Source of the DNA: Solirubrobacterales bacterium
Lineage (GTDB): Bacteria; Actinomycetota; Thermoleophilia; Solirubrobacterales; Solirubrobacteraceae
Reading direction: 5' to 3'
Assembly: GCA_015655225.1 (NCBI GenBank)
Contig: JAATFK010000470.1
Coordinates: 1-13,474, forward strand
Length of the DNA: 13,474 bases
Shown: positions 1 through 7,530 of the stretch, one piece after another
How the letters are laid out: each line of letters opens with the position of its first letter
How positions within the stretch are numbered: position 1 is the first letter of the stretch
Made by a program: the position numbers and the translations under genes
The notes under the pieces: model-generated
Told to the model about the DNA's origin: nothing
Database searches by the model: none
What the model saw: the letters and a program-made list of their open reading frames with translations, nothing else

Positions 1-1867
1 TCGAGCCCTGCAGGACCGCGTCCGGGTTGACCGTGTTGACCCGGATGCCGGCGCCGCCACCCTCCTCGGCGAGGCAGCGGGCGAGGTGCAGCTCGGCCGC
101 CTTCGCGGACGAGTAGGCGGCCGCGTTCTTGCCCGCCACGAGCGCGTTCTTCGACGCGATGAAGACGACGCTGCCGGCCGTCCCCTGACGCCGCAGCAGC
201 TTGAACGCCTCCCGCGCGACGAGGAAGTAGCCGCGCGTCAGGATCGCGTGGTTGCGATCCCACATCTCGACGCTCGTCTGCTCGATCGGCGCGCTCGACG
301 CGATGCCGGCGTTCGAGACGACGACGTCGACGCCGCCGAAGCGGAGCGTCGCCGCCCGGTAGGCGGCCGCGACGGCCTCCTCGCTGGTGACGTCCGCGGT
401 CACGCCGAGGCCACGCTCGCCGTACTCCGAGACCGCCTCCGCGGCGCCCTCGGCGTCGAGGTCGGCGGCGACGACGCAGGCGCCCTCGGCCGCCAGCTGC
501 GCGATGATCGCGCGGCCGATCCCGCCGGCGCCACCGGTCACGAACGCGACCGTCCCGGCCAGCTCGCGCGGCGCCGGCGCGAGCGCCAGCTTGTACAGCT
601 CCAGCGGCCAGTACTCGACCGCGAACGACTCGGCCGCCGTCAGCGAGACGAAGCGGTCGATCGACGACGCGCCGCCCATCACCTCGATCGCCCGGTGGTA
701 GAGGTCGCGCGCGAGCGTCGCGTCTCTGACGCTCGGCCCGACGCCGATCAGCCCGACGCCCTCGATCAGGACGATGCGCGGGTCGGGGTCGCCGATCGTC
801 TCCCCCGCTCTGGCGTTCTCGGCGAAGTACGCGCGGTACTCCTCGCGGTAGCGCTCGGCGCCCTCGGCGACCCGCAGCGCGAGCGTGTCGACGTCGTCGC
901 TGGCGGGGTCGTAGGCGACCCACAGCGGGACGCGCTTCGTCCGCACGAGGTGGTCGGGGCAGGCGGCGCCGACCTGCGAGAGCGTCGCCGCGTCCTTCGA
1001 GGAGACGAACTCCAGCACCGACGGCGAGGCGTTCACCAGCAGGATCTTCGCCCGCTCGCTCGAGACCGCGCCGCGGATCGACGGCAGCAGCTCGGTCAGC
1101 AGGTCCTCGCGGGCCTCCACCGAGAGCGGCTCGCGAGCGGCGCCGCCGAAGCGCGCCTTCGTCGCCTTCGCGGTGACGAAGTCGGCCGCGCGGTTGATCG
1201 CCTCGAGCGTGTCGGCGTAGGACTGCTCGCCCGTCGCGCCCCACGTCACGAGGCCGTGCTTCGCGAGGATCACGAAGCGCACGCCCGCGCCGCGCGAGGC
1301 GAGCCCGACCTGCTTGGCGAGCGTGAAGCCGGGGCGGATGTACGGGACCCAGACGGCCTCGTCGCCGAAGCACTCGCGGGCGAGCTGCTCGCCGTTCTCG
1401 GCGCCGGCGATCATGTTGATCGCGTCCGGGTGGGTGTGGTCGACCTGCGGCGCCTCGACGAACGCGTGCAGCAGCGTCTCGATCGAGCTGCGCGGCATCT
1501 CGGGCGCGACCTGGCAGCGGGAGAGGTAGGCGACCATCTCCTCGTCGCTCATCTCGTCGCGCTCGATCAGCGGCCGGATCTCCTCCATCCGCAGCCCGGT
1601 GAAGCCGGAGGCGGTCATCGTCGCGAGGTCGCTGCCGGAGCCCTTCACCCACAGGATCTCGACTTCGCGGCCGAGGTGGTCGCGCTCGATGCTCTTGGCC
1701 GACGTGTTGCCGCCGCCGTAGTTGGCGACGGCGCGGTTGGAGCCGAGCAGGTTGGAGCGGTAGACGAGCTGCGCGAGCCCGCCCTCCGGGGCCGCCGCGG
1801 CGTCCCACAGGTTGTCGGCGCGTGGGGCTACCGGCCCCGCGGTGGTCGTATGCGTGGTGTCGCTCAT
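1..1867 (-). CDS. rhaEW: Bifunctional rhamnulose-1-phosphate aldolase / short-chain dehydrogenase (3' end outside window)
   Basis: I translated this from the minus strand: 622 residues are visible and the C-terminus lies beyond position 1. The N-terminal part (about 20-430) is a class II (zinc) aldolase with the metal-binding pair H144-T-H146 and a third likely ligand in AKHGL (H204). It should split L-rhamnulose-1-phosphate into DHAP and L-lactaldehyde. The C-terminal part (from about 435) is a Rossmann short-chain dehydrogenase with the cofactor motif TGGAGGIG (444-451), catalytic Ser near 572 and Y585-SSA-K589. Fusions of this kind (TIGR02632 type) are known in rhamnose pathways, and several are reported to oxidise lactaldehyde to lactate. 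Members run to about 680-700 residues, so perhaps 60-80 are missing. The ATG shares four bases with the rhaI stop (ATGA), and GGGAGGA lies 8 nt upstream. Reduction to 1,2-propanediol is the alternative for the dehydrogenase, but the neighbouring lut genes favour oxidation. It is probably cytoplasmic. Confidence 0.93.
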   Translation of the reverse strand, partial: MSDTTHTTTAGPVAPRADNLWDAAAAPEGGLAQLVYRSNLLGSNRAVANYGGGNTSAKSIERDHLGREVEILWVKGSGSDLATMTASGFTGLRMEEIRPLIERDEMSDEEMVAYLSRCQVAPEMPRSSIETLLHAFVEAPQVDHTHPDAINMIAGAENGEQLARECFGDEAVWVPYIRPGFTLAKQVGLASRGAGVRFVILAKHGLVTWGATGEQSYADTLEAINRAADFVTAKATKARFGGAAREPLSVEAREDLLTELLPSIRGAVSSERAKILLVNASPSVLEFVSSKDAATLSQVGAACPDHLVRTKRVPLWVAYDPASDDVDTLALRVAEGAERYREEYRAYFAENARAGETIGDPDPRIVLIEGVGLIGVGPSVRDATLARDLYHRAIEVMGGASSIDRFVSLTAAESFAVEYWPLELYKLALAPAPRELAGTVAFVTGGAGGIGRAIIAQLAAEGACVVAADLDAEGAAEAVSEYGERGLGVTADVTSEEAVAAAYRAATLRFGGVDVVVSNAGIASSAPIEQTSVEMWDRNHAILTRGYFLVAREAFKLLRRQGTAGSVVFIASKNALVAGKNAAAYSSAKAAELHLARCLAEEGGGAGIRVNTVNPDAVLQGS

Positions 1868-3078
1868 GCGCCAAGTCCTCCCGTCGTACCGGCAGCGGCG
1901 GATCGGCGCGATCCAAGACGCTCCCACCAGTCCCCCGAGCGGAACGCGGCGACCGGATCGGCCTCCGCTCCCAGCTCGTCTCGCACCTTCGCGCACAGCG
2001 GGCGCACGTCGGTGCGGTATGCGTCGAGCAGCAGCTCGTGGGCGCCGAGCACGTCGCCGGCTCCCTGGCGCTCGGCGAGCGCCACCCGGTCGACGAGCAG
2101 CGCCTTCGCGAACGCCTCCTGCAAGTTGACGATGCTCAGGACCATCGCCTCGATCTTCTGCTCGATCACATGCGCCTGGTCGATCGTGAGGCGCGGCAGC
2201 GTCGGCTGCGTCGCCAGCTCGCCGTAGATCAGGAACAGCTCGAACGGGTTGACCGAGCCGACGATCAGGTCGTCGTCGGCGTACTTGCGGTTGTTGAAGT
2301 GAAACCCGCCGAGGCGGCCGTCGTCGGCCAGGAACGCGACGATCTGCTCGATGTTCACGCCCTGGGCGTGGTGGCCGAGGTCGACCAGCACCTTCGCGCG
2401 CGGCCCGAGTCTCTGCGCCGTCAGCAGCGACGAGCCCCAGTCGGCCAGGTCGGTCGCGTAGAAGGCGGGCTCGAAGAGCTTGTACTCGATCAGCAGCTCG
2501 ACCTCCTCCGGCAGCGCCGCGTAGACCTCGACGAGGCATTCGTGCAGGCGCCGGCGGCGCGCGACGAACGAGTCCTGGCCGGGGTAGTTGGTGCCGTCCG
2601 GCAGCCACAGCGAGAGCCCGTCGGAGTGCAGCTCGCGGGCGATCTCGACGCACTCCAGCATGTGGTCGGTGGCGGCGCGGCGGACCGACGCGTCGGGGTG
2701 CGTGAGGCTCCCGAGTCTGTAGCGCGGGTCCTGGAAGAGGTTCGGGTTGACGGTGCCGATGCGGAGGCCGAGGCCGGCCGCGTGCTCGCGCAGCTCCGCG
2801 TAGTCGTCGACCGCGTCCCACGGGATGTGGACCGCGACGAACGGGGCGACGCCGGTCAGGCGGTTGACCTCGGCGGCGTCCTCGAACTTCTCGAACGTCG
2901 TCGTCGGCAGGCCGGCGGGCGGGAACGAGCCGAAGCGCGTGCCCGCGTTCGCGTAGCCCCACGACGGGGTCTCTACGCGGTGCTCCGCGAGCCGCCGCTC
3001 GACCGCGGCGACGTCGACGCCGCGCTCGCCGAGCCGTCCGGCCAGGCGCTCGTAGTCGGTGCGAGTGGTGTCATCCAT
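1864..3078 (-). CDS. rhaI: L-rhamnose isomerase (RhaI, Pseudomonas stutzeri-type)
   Basis: The 404-residue TIM-barrel sugar isomerase converts L-rhamnose to L-rhamnulose in the cytoplasm with divalent metal. Putative metal ligands are E198 (in LIEYK), D233 and H236 (VLVDLGHH), H260 (GGFHF), D268/D270 (YADDD) and D300 (LTIDQ). Most of these are offset by a constant 21 residues from the ligand positions I recall for the P. stutzeri enzyme, which supports this subfamily over the E. coli RhaA type. The ATG was chosen because AAGGAA sits 9 nt upstream and the product begins with a normal MDDTTRTDYERLAGRL helix. The gene overlaps the rhamnulokinase end by 8 nt and the aldolase start by 4 nt (ATGA), so it is cotranscribed with both. 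The family can act on several aldoses, but the operon context makes rhamnose the natural substrate. Confidence 0.94.
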   Translation of the reverse strand: MDDTTRTDYERLAGRLGERGVDVAAVERRLAEHRVETPSWGYANAGTRFGSFPPAGLPTTTFEKFEDAAEVNRLTGVAPFVAVHIPWDAVDDYAELREHAAGLGLRIGTVNPNLFQDPRYRLGSLTHPDASVRRAATDHMLECVEIARELHSDGLSLWLPDGTNYPGQDSFVARRRRLHECLVEVYAALPEEVELLIEYKLFEPAFYATDLADWGSSLLTAQRLGPRAKVLVDLGHHAQGVNIEQIVAFLADDGRLGGFHFNNRKYADDDLIVGSVNPFELFLIYGELATQPTLPRLTIDQAHVIEQKIEAMVLSIVNLQEAFAKALLVDRVALAERQGAGDVLGAHELLLDAYRTDVRPLCAKVRDELGAEADPVAAFRSGDWWERLGSRRSAAAGTTGGLGA

Positions 3079-4618
3079 CAGTGATGGTTCCTTGGGTCGG
3101 GGCGAAGGCGTGGACGGGCTCCAGGCCGGTCGCGTCGAGGAAGCGGCCGTACAGCTCGTCGAAGGGGGCGCGCGCGCTGGCGGGCAGGTAGACGTGGGGC
3201 GCGACCGAGGCGCCGACGACCTGGCGGATCTCCGACAGCGAGCCGACGCGACCCTGCGCGAGCGCCTGCGTCATCACGTTGCCGAGCGCGGTCGCCTCGA
3301 CCGGGCCGGCGTGGACGGGCCGGTCGAGCACGTCGGCGGCGAGCTTGCAGAGCGTCGCGTTGCGCGCCCCGCCGCCGACGACGTGGACGACCTCGGCGCG
3401 CTGGCCGGAGGTCTGCTCGATCCGCTCCAGCACGAGCCGGTACTTGCAGGCGAGGCTCTCGAGCGCGCAGCGGATCGTCGCCGCGACGCCCTCGGGCGCC
3501 GGCTGCCTGGTCTCGGCGCAGAGCGCGGCGATCCGCGCCGGCATGTTGCCGGCGTGCAGCAGCTCGGGCGCGTCGGGGTCGATAAGCGGGCCGCCGAGCG
3601 GGACCTCAGCGGCGATTCGCTGGAGCGTGCCGTAGTCGAGCTCCTCGCCCTCGCGCGCCCAGGCGCGACGGCACTCCTGCACGAGCCAGAGCCCCATCAC
3701 GTTGCGCAGCAGGCGGATCGTGCCGCCGACGCCGCCCTCGTTCGTGAGGTTCCAGCGCTGCGCCTCGGGGCTCGTGACGGGCGCGTCGAGCTCGAGGCCG
3801 AGCAGCGACCAGGTGCCGGAGGAGATGTAGGCGAAGTCGCGGCCGGCGGCCGGCACCGCGACGACCGCGGAGGCGGTGTCGTGGGAGCCGACGGCGATCA
3901 CGTCGGGCGCGCTGACGAGCCCCAGCTCCCGCACCAGCGCGGGGCGCAGCGGCCCGAGCGTGGTGCCGGCGTCGACCAGCGGCGGCAGGATCCCGGCCGG
4001 CAGCCCGAGCTGCTCCATGAGGTCCCTCGCCCACTCGCCGGTGTGCACGTCGAGCAGCTGCGTCGTGCTCGCGACGGTCCGCTCGCCGGCGATCCGGCCG
4101 GTCAGCCAGTAGGACAGCAGGTCGGGGACCGTCAGCAGCGTCGCGGCCGCCTTCAGCTGCGCCGAGTCACGGTGCGCGACGAGCTGGGTGAGCGTGTTGA
4201 TCGGCATGAACTGGATTCCCGTCACGCCGTAGATCTCCGCCGCCGGCACCTCCTCCAGCAGCTGCTCGAGGACGCCGTCGGTGCGGTGGTCGCGGTAGTG
4301 GAAGGGGTTGCTGAGCAGCTCGCCGTCGCCGTCGAGCAGCGCGTAGTCGCAGCCCCAGGTGTCGACGCCGATGCCGTCGAGCCGGCCGCCCGCCGCGCGC
4401 GCGGCGGCCGCGATCCCGTGGACGATCTCGCCGTAGAGACCGAGCACGTTCCAGTGCAGGCCGCTCGGCAGCCGCACCGGCTCGTTGACGAAGCGGTGGA
4501 CCTCGTGCAGCTCGACGCGCCCGCCGACGACCGTGCCGAGCTGGACGCGGCCGCTCTCGGCGCCGATGTCGACCGCCGCGTAGTGGAAGGCGTGCGCGGG
4601 CCGGGCCGAGCTAGGCAA
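3071..4618 (-). CDS. rhaB: L-rhamnulokinase (FGGY carbohydrate kinase)
   Basis: The 515-residue FGGY-family kinase phosphorylates L-rhamnulose at O1 with ATP. The N-terminal lobe has the phosphate-binding start AAVDIGAESGR (14-24) and the rhamnulokinase-like substrate segment GVDTWGCDYALLD (84-96). The C-terminal lobe has the likely catalytic base D247 in GSHDTASA, the nucleotide-lobe segment ISSGTWSLLG (265-274) and VVGGGARN (413-420). The start is a TTG: no ATG or GTG occurs in frame before the first conserved strand, and GGAGGAGG lies 9 nt upstream, inside the 3' end of rhaM. The gene overlaps rhaM by 8 nt and rhaI by 8 nt, indicating coupled translation. The homologous kinase is called RhaK in rhizobia, where it is reported to be needed for uptake through the cognate ABC transporter. 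A similar link here is possible but cannot be seen in the sequence. Confidence 0.94.
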   Translation of the reverse strand: MPSSARPAHAFHYAAVDIGAESGRVQLGTVVGGRVELHEVHRFVNEPVRLPSGLHWNVLGLYGEIVHGIAAAARAAGGRLDGIGVDTWGCDYALLDGDGELLSNPFHYRDHRTDGVLEQLLEEVPAAEIYGVTGIQFMPINTLTQLVAHRDSAQLKAAATLLTVPDLLSYWLTGRIAGERTVASTTQLLDVHTGEWARDLMEQLGLPAGILPPLVDAGTTLGPLRPALVRELGLVSAPDVIAVGSHDTASAVVAVPAAGRDFAYISSGTWSLLGLELDAPVTSPEAQRWNLTNEGGVGGTIRLLRNVMGLWLVQECRRAWAREGEELDYGTLQRIAAEVPLGGPLIDPDAPELLHAGNMPARIAALCAETRQPAPEGVAATIRCALESLACKYRLVLERIEQTSGQRAEVVHVVGGGARNATLCKLAADVLDRPVHAGPVEATALGNVMTQALAQGRVGSLSEIRQVVGASVAPHVYLPASARAPFDELYGRFLDATGLEPVHAFAPTQGTITDG

Positions 4619-4919
4619 GGTGGAAGACCTCCTCCAGCGGGACCATCCCCTCGTCGGGGCGCTCGCCGAACAGCTGCGCCATCTGCGCCTGCCAGCGGTC
4701 GTTCACGGCGGTGGCGGCCATCGCGCGCTGGGCCGCGGCGAAGTCGTCGGTCTCCAGGTAGCCGACCAGCAGCCCGTCGGGGCGCAGGAAGAGCGAGTAG
4801 TTGCGCCAGCCGGCCTCGCTCAGCGCCGCGCGCATCTCCGGCCAGACGTCGGCGTGCGCCTCGCGGTAGCGGTCGTGATGCTCCGGCGGGACGTGGAGGA
4901 CGAAGCAGACGCGCTGCAT
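4611..4919 (-). CDS. rhaM: L-rhamnose mutarotase
   Basis: This small 102-residue protein of the RhaM/RhaU family interconverts the alpha and beta anomers of L-rhamnose, supplying the form used by the isomerase. Starting at this ATG puts Y18 and H22 at the same numbers as the active-site Tyr and His I recall from E. coli RhaM (about 104 residues). The conserved VWPEM (25-29), the WRNYSLFL stretch (38-45) and the terminal EEVFHLA are also present. An in-frame GTG 6 nt upstream would add only two residues and would overlap the preceding stop; the ATG is preferred because of the alignment. The gene starts 2 nt after the upstream isomerase-like gene ends, and its own 3' end carries the ribosome binding site of rhaB. 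All nine arginines are CGC codons, unlike rhaS. Confidence 0.95.
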   Translation of the reverse strand: MQRVCFVLHVPPEHHDRYREAHADVWPEMRAALSEAGWRNYSLFLRPDGLLVGYLETDDFAAAQRAMAATAVNDRWQAQMAQLFGERPDEGMVPLEEVFHLA

Positions 4920-4921
4920 GC

Positions 4922-6352
4922 TCACGACCCCACGACGGCCAGCGGCAGCTCGAGCAGGGAAGCGATTCTGCGGATCCGCCCGAGCTGACGGCCGACGCCG
5001 AGCGCGACGTGGTGGGTCGGGCCCTCCTCGCACCAGCGGTCCATGAAGTCGGCCGGGCCGAGCGGGAAGCGCAGTCGCGAGTTCGTGTTGCCGATGCGCA
5101 TCGTCGGCCCCGGGATCGACTCGCCCTCGGCCGCGATCAGCTTGAGCGAGCCGTCGGCCGTCTGCGTGACGCCGAGGATCGTGACCGGTCCGTAGCGGAC
5201 CTTGAACTCGACCGAGAGGCCGGAGCCGCGCTTGCCGTGGTAGAGCGTCAGGTTGCGCAGGACCGGGCGCTCCTGCGCGATCGCGACGTGGCCGGGGCCG
5301 TCGTGGCCCATCAGCACGAACTCCTCGTCGAAGTCGAGCGCGTAGAACTCGGTGTAGGAGCCGCCCGCGCCGAGCCGGTCGAGCAGCAGCATCGCGATGT
5401 TCGTCTTCAGGTCGGCCTCGCCGGCGGTCGGGATCCCGCGCGCGGTCAGGAGCGAGTTGCCGACGATCACGCCGCCGCCGAGGCGCTCCCCCTCGTTGCC
5501 GTTCCAGCCGCGGTAGTAGTACGTGAGCGCGTTCAGCTCGAAGTCCTCGACGAGCTTGTCGAGGCCGACCGCGACGCGCGTCGACCAGTCGAGGTCGGCC
5601 GCCTCGATCGGCGCCGCGATCGGGTCGGTCGCCGGCTCGGCGTAGTCGAACAGCGCCTCGATCTCGGCCTGCTTGACGCGCGCCTCGGAGTCGGTGACGG
5701 TCGCGACGCGCGCCGCCAGGTCGTCGATCTCCAGCACCTCGACGTGCGCCTGCGTCTGGCCGTGCACCTGCGTGAAGTCGGAGTACATGTCGAGCATGCC
5801 GGCGTAGTTGTGGCCGAGGAAGCCGATCCGCGAGCGGCGCAGCGCACGCACCGCGCCGGCGGCCGCGACCCAGTCGCCGAGCTGGCCCCAGGCGCGCGCG
5901 TCGTCCTCGATCGTCCCCGTCACCGTGTGGTAGGGGATGCGGGCGCGGGTGAACGCGCCGGCCAGCTCGGGCACGCAGCAGGCGGCGCAGTTCGCGAGCC
6001 ACTCGGCGGTGTCGGTGTGCTCGTAGTCGAGCGCGGCGGTCGGCTGCAGGTTGAGGATCACGACCGGGACGCGCGCGGCCTGCACGACCGGCAGCACCTG
6101 CGACGAGGTCGCGTAGGTGACGGCGTGGCAGAAGACGAGGTCGACCTGGGCGGCGGCGAACTGGTCGCCGGCGAGGCGGGCGCCCTGCGCGGTGTCGACG
6201 AGCCCGGCCGAGACGACCTCGGCGCCGAGCTCGCGCACGCGCTCCTCGACGCGCGACTGGTAGTCGCGGCAGCGCTGCTCGAGGCCGGGGAATTGGGGCC
6301 AGTACGCCTGCAGGCCGATGCCGAAGACGCCGATGCGCGGTGGGGTGGTCAT
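4922..6352 (-). CDS. L-fucose/L-arabinose isomerase family protein (AraA-like), substrate unknown
   Basis: The 476-residue protein resembles the L-arabinose isomerase/L-fucose isomerase fold family rather than the rhamnose isomerases. It has an N-terminal Rossmann-like segment (PRIGVFGIG, then DLVFCHAVTYATSSQVLP and PVVILNLQPTAALDY), a middle domain (RIGFLGHNYAGMLDMYSDFTQ) and an AraA-type C-terminal domain. Putative metal ligands are E312 (GEADLK), E335 (YTEFYALD), H350 (MGHDGPGH) and H447/H448 (PTHHVALGVG). A cysteine-rich stretch NCAACC lies near 121-126. The ATG was chosen because the family's first strand follows at once; a GTG 9 nt upstream (6361) would add MSD, and neither has a strong ribosome binding site. 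It directly precedes rhaM, 2 nt away. A true rhamnose isomerase is already present in this operon, so its job is open: another 6-deoxyhexose, L-arabinose, or a second rhamnose activity. Confidence 0.85.
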   Translation of the reverse strand: MTTPPRIGVFGIGLQAYWPQFPGLEQRCRDYQSRVEERVRELGAEVVSAGLVDTAQGARLAGDQFAAAQVDLVFCHAVTYATSSQVLPVVQAARVPVVILNLQPTAALDYEHTDTAEWLANCAACCVPELAGAFTRARIPYHTVTGTIEDDARAWGQLGDWVAAAGAVRALRRSRIGFLGHNYAGMLDMYSDFTQVHGQTQAHVEVLEIDDLAARVATVTDSEARVKQAEIEALFDYAEPATDPIAAPIEAADLDWSTRVAVGLDKLVEDFELNALTYYYRGWNGNEGERLGGGVIVGNSLLTARGIPTAGEADLKTNIAMLLLDRLGAGGSYTEFYALDFDEEFVLMGHDGPGHVAIAQERPVLRNLTLYHGKRGSGLSVEFKVRYGPVTILGVTQTADGSLKLIAAEGESIPGPTMRIGNTNSRLRFPLGPADFMDRWCEEGPTHHVALGVGRQLGRIRRIASLLELPLAVVGS

Positions 6353-6382
6353 GTCACTCACTGATTGAGGTTCGGCACTGCG

Positions 6383-6411
6383 GTGGGGCCGCCGGCGCGC
6401 GGCGACCCCAC
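6383..6411 (-). other. Strong intercistronic hairpin between rhaS and the isomerase-like gene
   Basis: In the minus-strand transcript GTGGGG-U-CGCCG is followed by a 5-nt CGCGC loop and CGGCG-G-CCCCAC. This gives a 12-bp stem with a single G·U pair. It lies in the only sizeable gap of the operon (6353-6429), about 20 nt after the rhaS stop codon. No run of U follows, so a complete intrinsic terminator is unlikely. A role in partial termination, or in protecting the upstream transporter mRNA from 3' decay, is an inference from position. Confidence 0.7.
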
Positions 6412-6429
6412 TCCGTCGAATCGATCAGA

Positions 6430-7530
6430 TCAGAAGTTGAATCTGTCGATGTTGCTGGCGTCGAACACGGTCGGCGGTCCGAGGACGACCTCGCCGTTCG
6501 CGCCGATTCTGCGCTCGCCGAGTCTGCCGGCTCTGAACGTCTCGCCCTGGGCGCCCGTGATCTGGCCCGAGACGAGCGCCGCCGCGGCGTAGCCGCCGAG
6601 GTAGCCGACGTCCTCGGGGTTCCAGAGCGCGAACTCCTGGACCGTTCCGTCCTTGATGAACTTGCGCATCTGGTTCGGCGTGCCGAGACCGGTCAGTCTG
6701 ACCTGACCCTTCTTCGGCGACGTCGAGAGATAGCGCGCGGCGGCCGCGATGCCGACCGTCGTCGGAGAGATGATGCCTCTCAGGTTCGGGTAGGCGGAGA
6801 GCAGGCCCTGCGTCTGCTGGAACGAGAGCTGGTCGTCGTCGTTGCCGTAGGCGACCTTCACGAGCTGCATGCCTCTGTATCTCGGCTGGCTCAGCTCGTC
6901 TCTCATGTATCTGATCCAGGCGTTCTGGTTCGTCGCGTTGGCGGTCGCGCTGAGGATCGCCACCTGGCCTCTGTAGCCGATCTCTCTCCCCAGGATGTCG
7001 ACCTCGGAGCGGCCGATCTGCTCCGTCGAGGCCTGGTTGATGAACACCTTGCGCGCGTCAGGAGCGACGTCGGAGTCCTGCGAGACGACGCCGATCCCTC
7101 TCGAGATCGCCTGCTTGAGGACCGGCGCGACGGCGTTCGGGTCGTTGCCGGCGAGCACGATCGCGTCGGGCTTCGTCTGGATGATCGACTGCAGGAGCGG
7201 CACCTGCGACGAGGCGCCGGCGTCGGTCGGGCCCTTGATCGAGGCCGACCCGCCGATCTCTCTGATCGCCTCGACGGTCCCTCTGTCCTCCGTCTCCTCG
7301 TACGGGTTGCCCAGCTGCTTCGGCATGACGACGACCGTCATGCCCTTCTTGTACGGGGCGCTGGGGTTCGCCTTGCCGCTGCTGTCGCTGGCGGTGCTCG
7401 ACGAACCGGACGAACCGCCGCTTGAACTGCTGGTGCTGTTCTTCGTGTCGCCGCACGCGGCGACGAAGATGGCGAGCGCGATGGCCAGTGCGGCGGCCAG
7501 GAGCGCCCGCGAACGGCGGAACAGACTCAT
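6430..7530 (-). CDS. rhaS: Rhamnose ABC transporter substrate-binding lipoprotein
   Basis: The 366-residue periplasmic-binding-protein type I (ribose/rhamnose class) is a lipoprotein anchored outside the membrane. A signal peptide (MSLFRRSR, then a hydrophobic stretch about 9-24) ends in the lipobox VAAC with C26 as the lipidation site. A Ser/Gly/Thr-rich tether (about 27-58) precedes the mature domain. Family landmarks are VVVMPKQLGNPYEE near the start, DAIVLAGNDPNAVAPVLKQA, GIGVVSQDSDV, and the C-terminal hinge region with GYLGGYAAAALVSGQ. The ATG overlaps the permease stop (ATGA) and is preceded by AAGGAGG at 7 nt, a very strong ribosome binding site. Arginine codon use is unusual: by my reading 15 of 23 arginines are AGA, while neighbours mostly use CGC. 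Rhamnose as ligand is inferred from the operon, since other deoxysugars could bind. Confidence 0.93.
   Translation of the reverse strand: MSLFRRSRALLAAALAIALAIFVAACGDTKNSTSSSSGGSSGSSSTASDSSGKANPSAPYKKGMTVVVMPKQLGNPYEETEDRGTVEAIREIGGSASIKGPTDAGASSQVPLLQSIIQTKPDAIVLAGNDPNAVAPVLKQAISRGIGVVSQDSDVAPDARKVFINQASTEQIGRSEVDILGREIGYRGQVAILSATANATNQNAWIRYMRDELSQPRYRGMQLVKVAYGNDDDQLSFQQTQGLLSAYPNLRGIISPTTVGIAAAARYLSTSPKKGQVRLTGLGTPNQMRKFIKDGTVQEFALWNPEDVGYLGGYAAAALVSGQITGAQGETFRAGRLGERRIGANGEVVLGPPTVFDASNIDRFNF

Noticed and set aside
86..2227. Long plus-strand open frame opposite the aldolase/dehydrogenase gene
   Set aside because: Same antisense low-complexity composition. The minus strand holds the zinc-ligand and Rossmann motifs.
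3059..6364. Plus-strand open frame of about 1100 codons antisense to rhaI end, rhaB, rhaM and the isomerase-like gene
   Set aside because: Its translation is Arg/Gly/Asp/Val/Glu-rich low-complexity sequence with no family motif, typical of the antisense frame of GC-rich genes. The opposite strand encodes clear enzymes with intact active-site motifs.
6383..6411. Hairpin as a full intrinsic terminator
   Set aside because: No U-rich tract follows the stem in the minus-strand transcript, and catabolic genes of the same pathway continue directly downstream.
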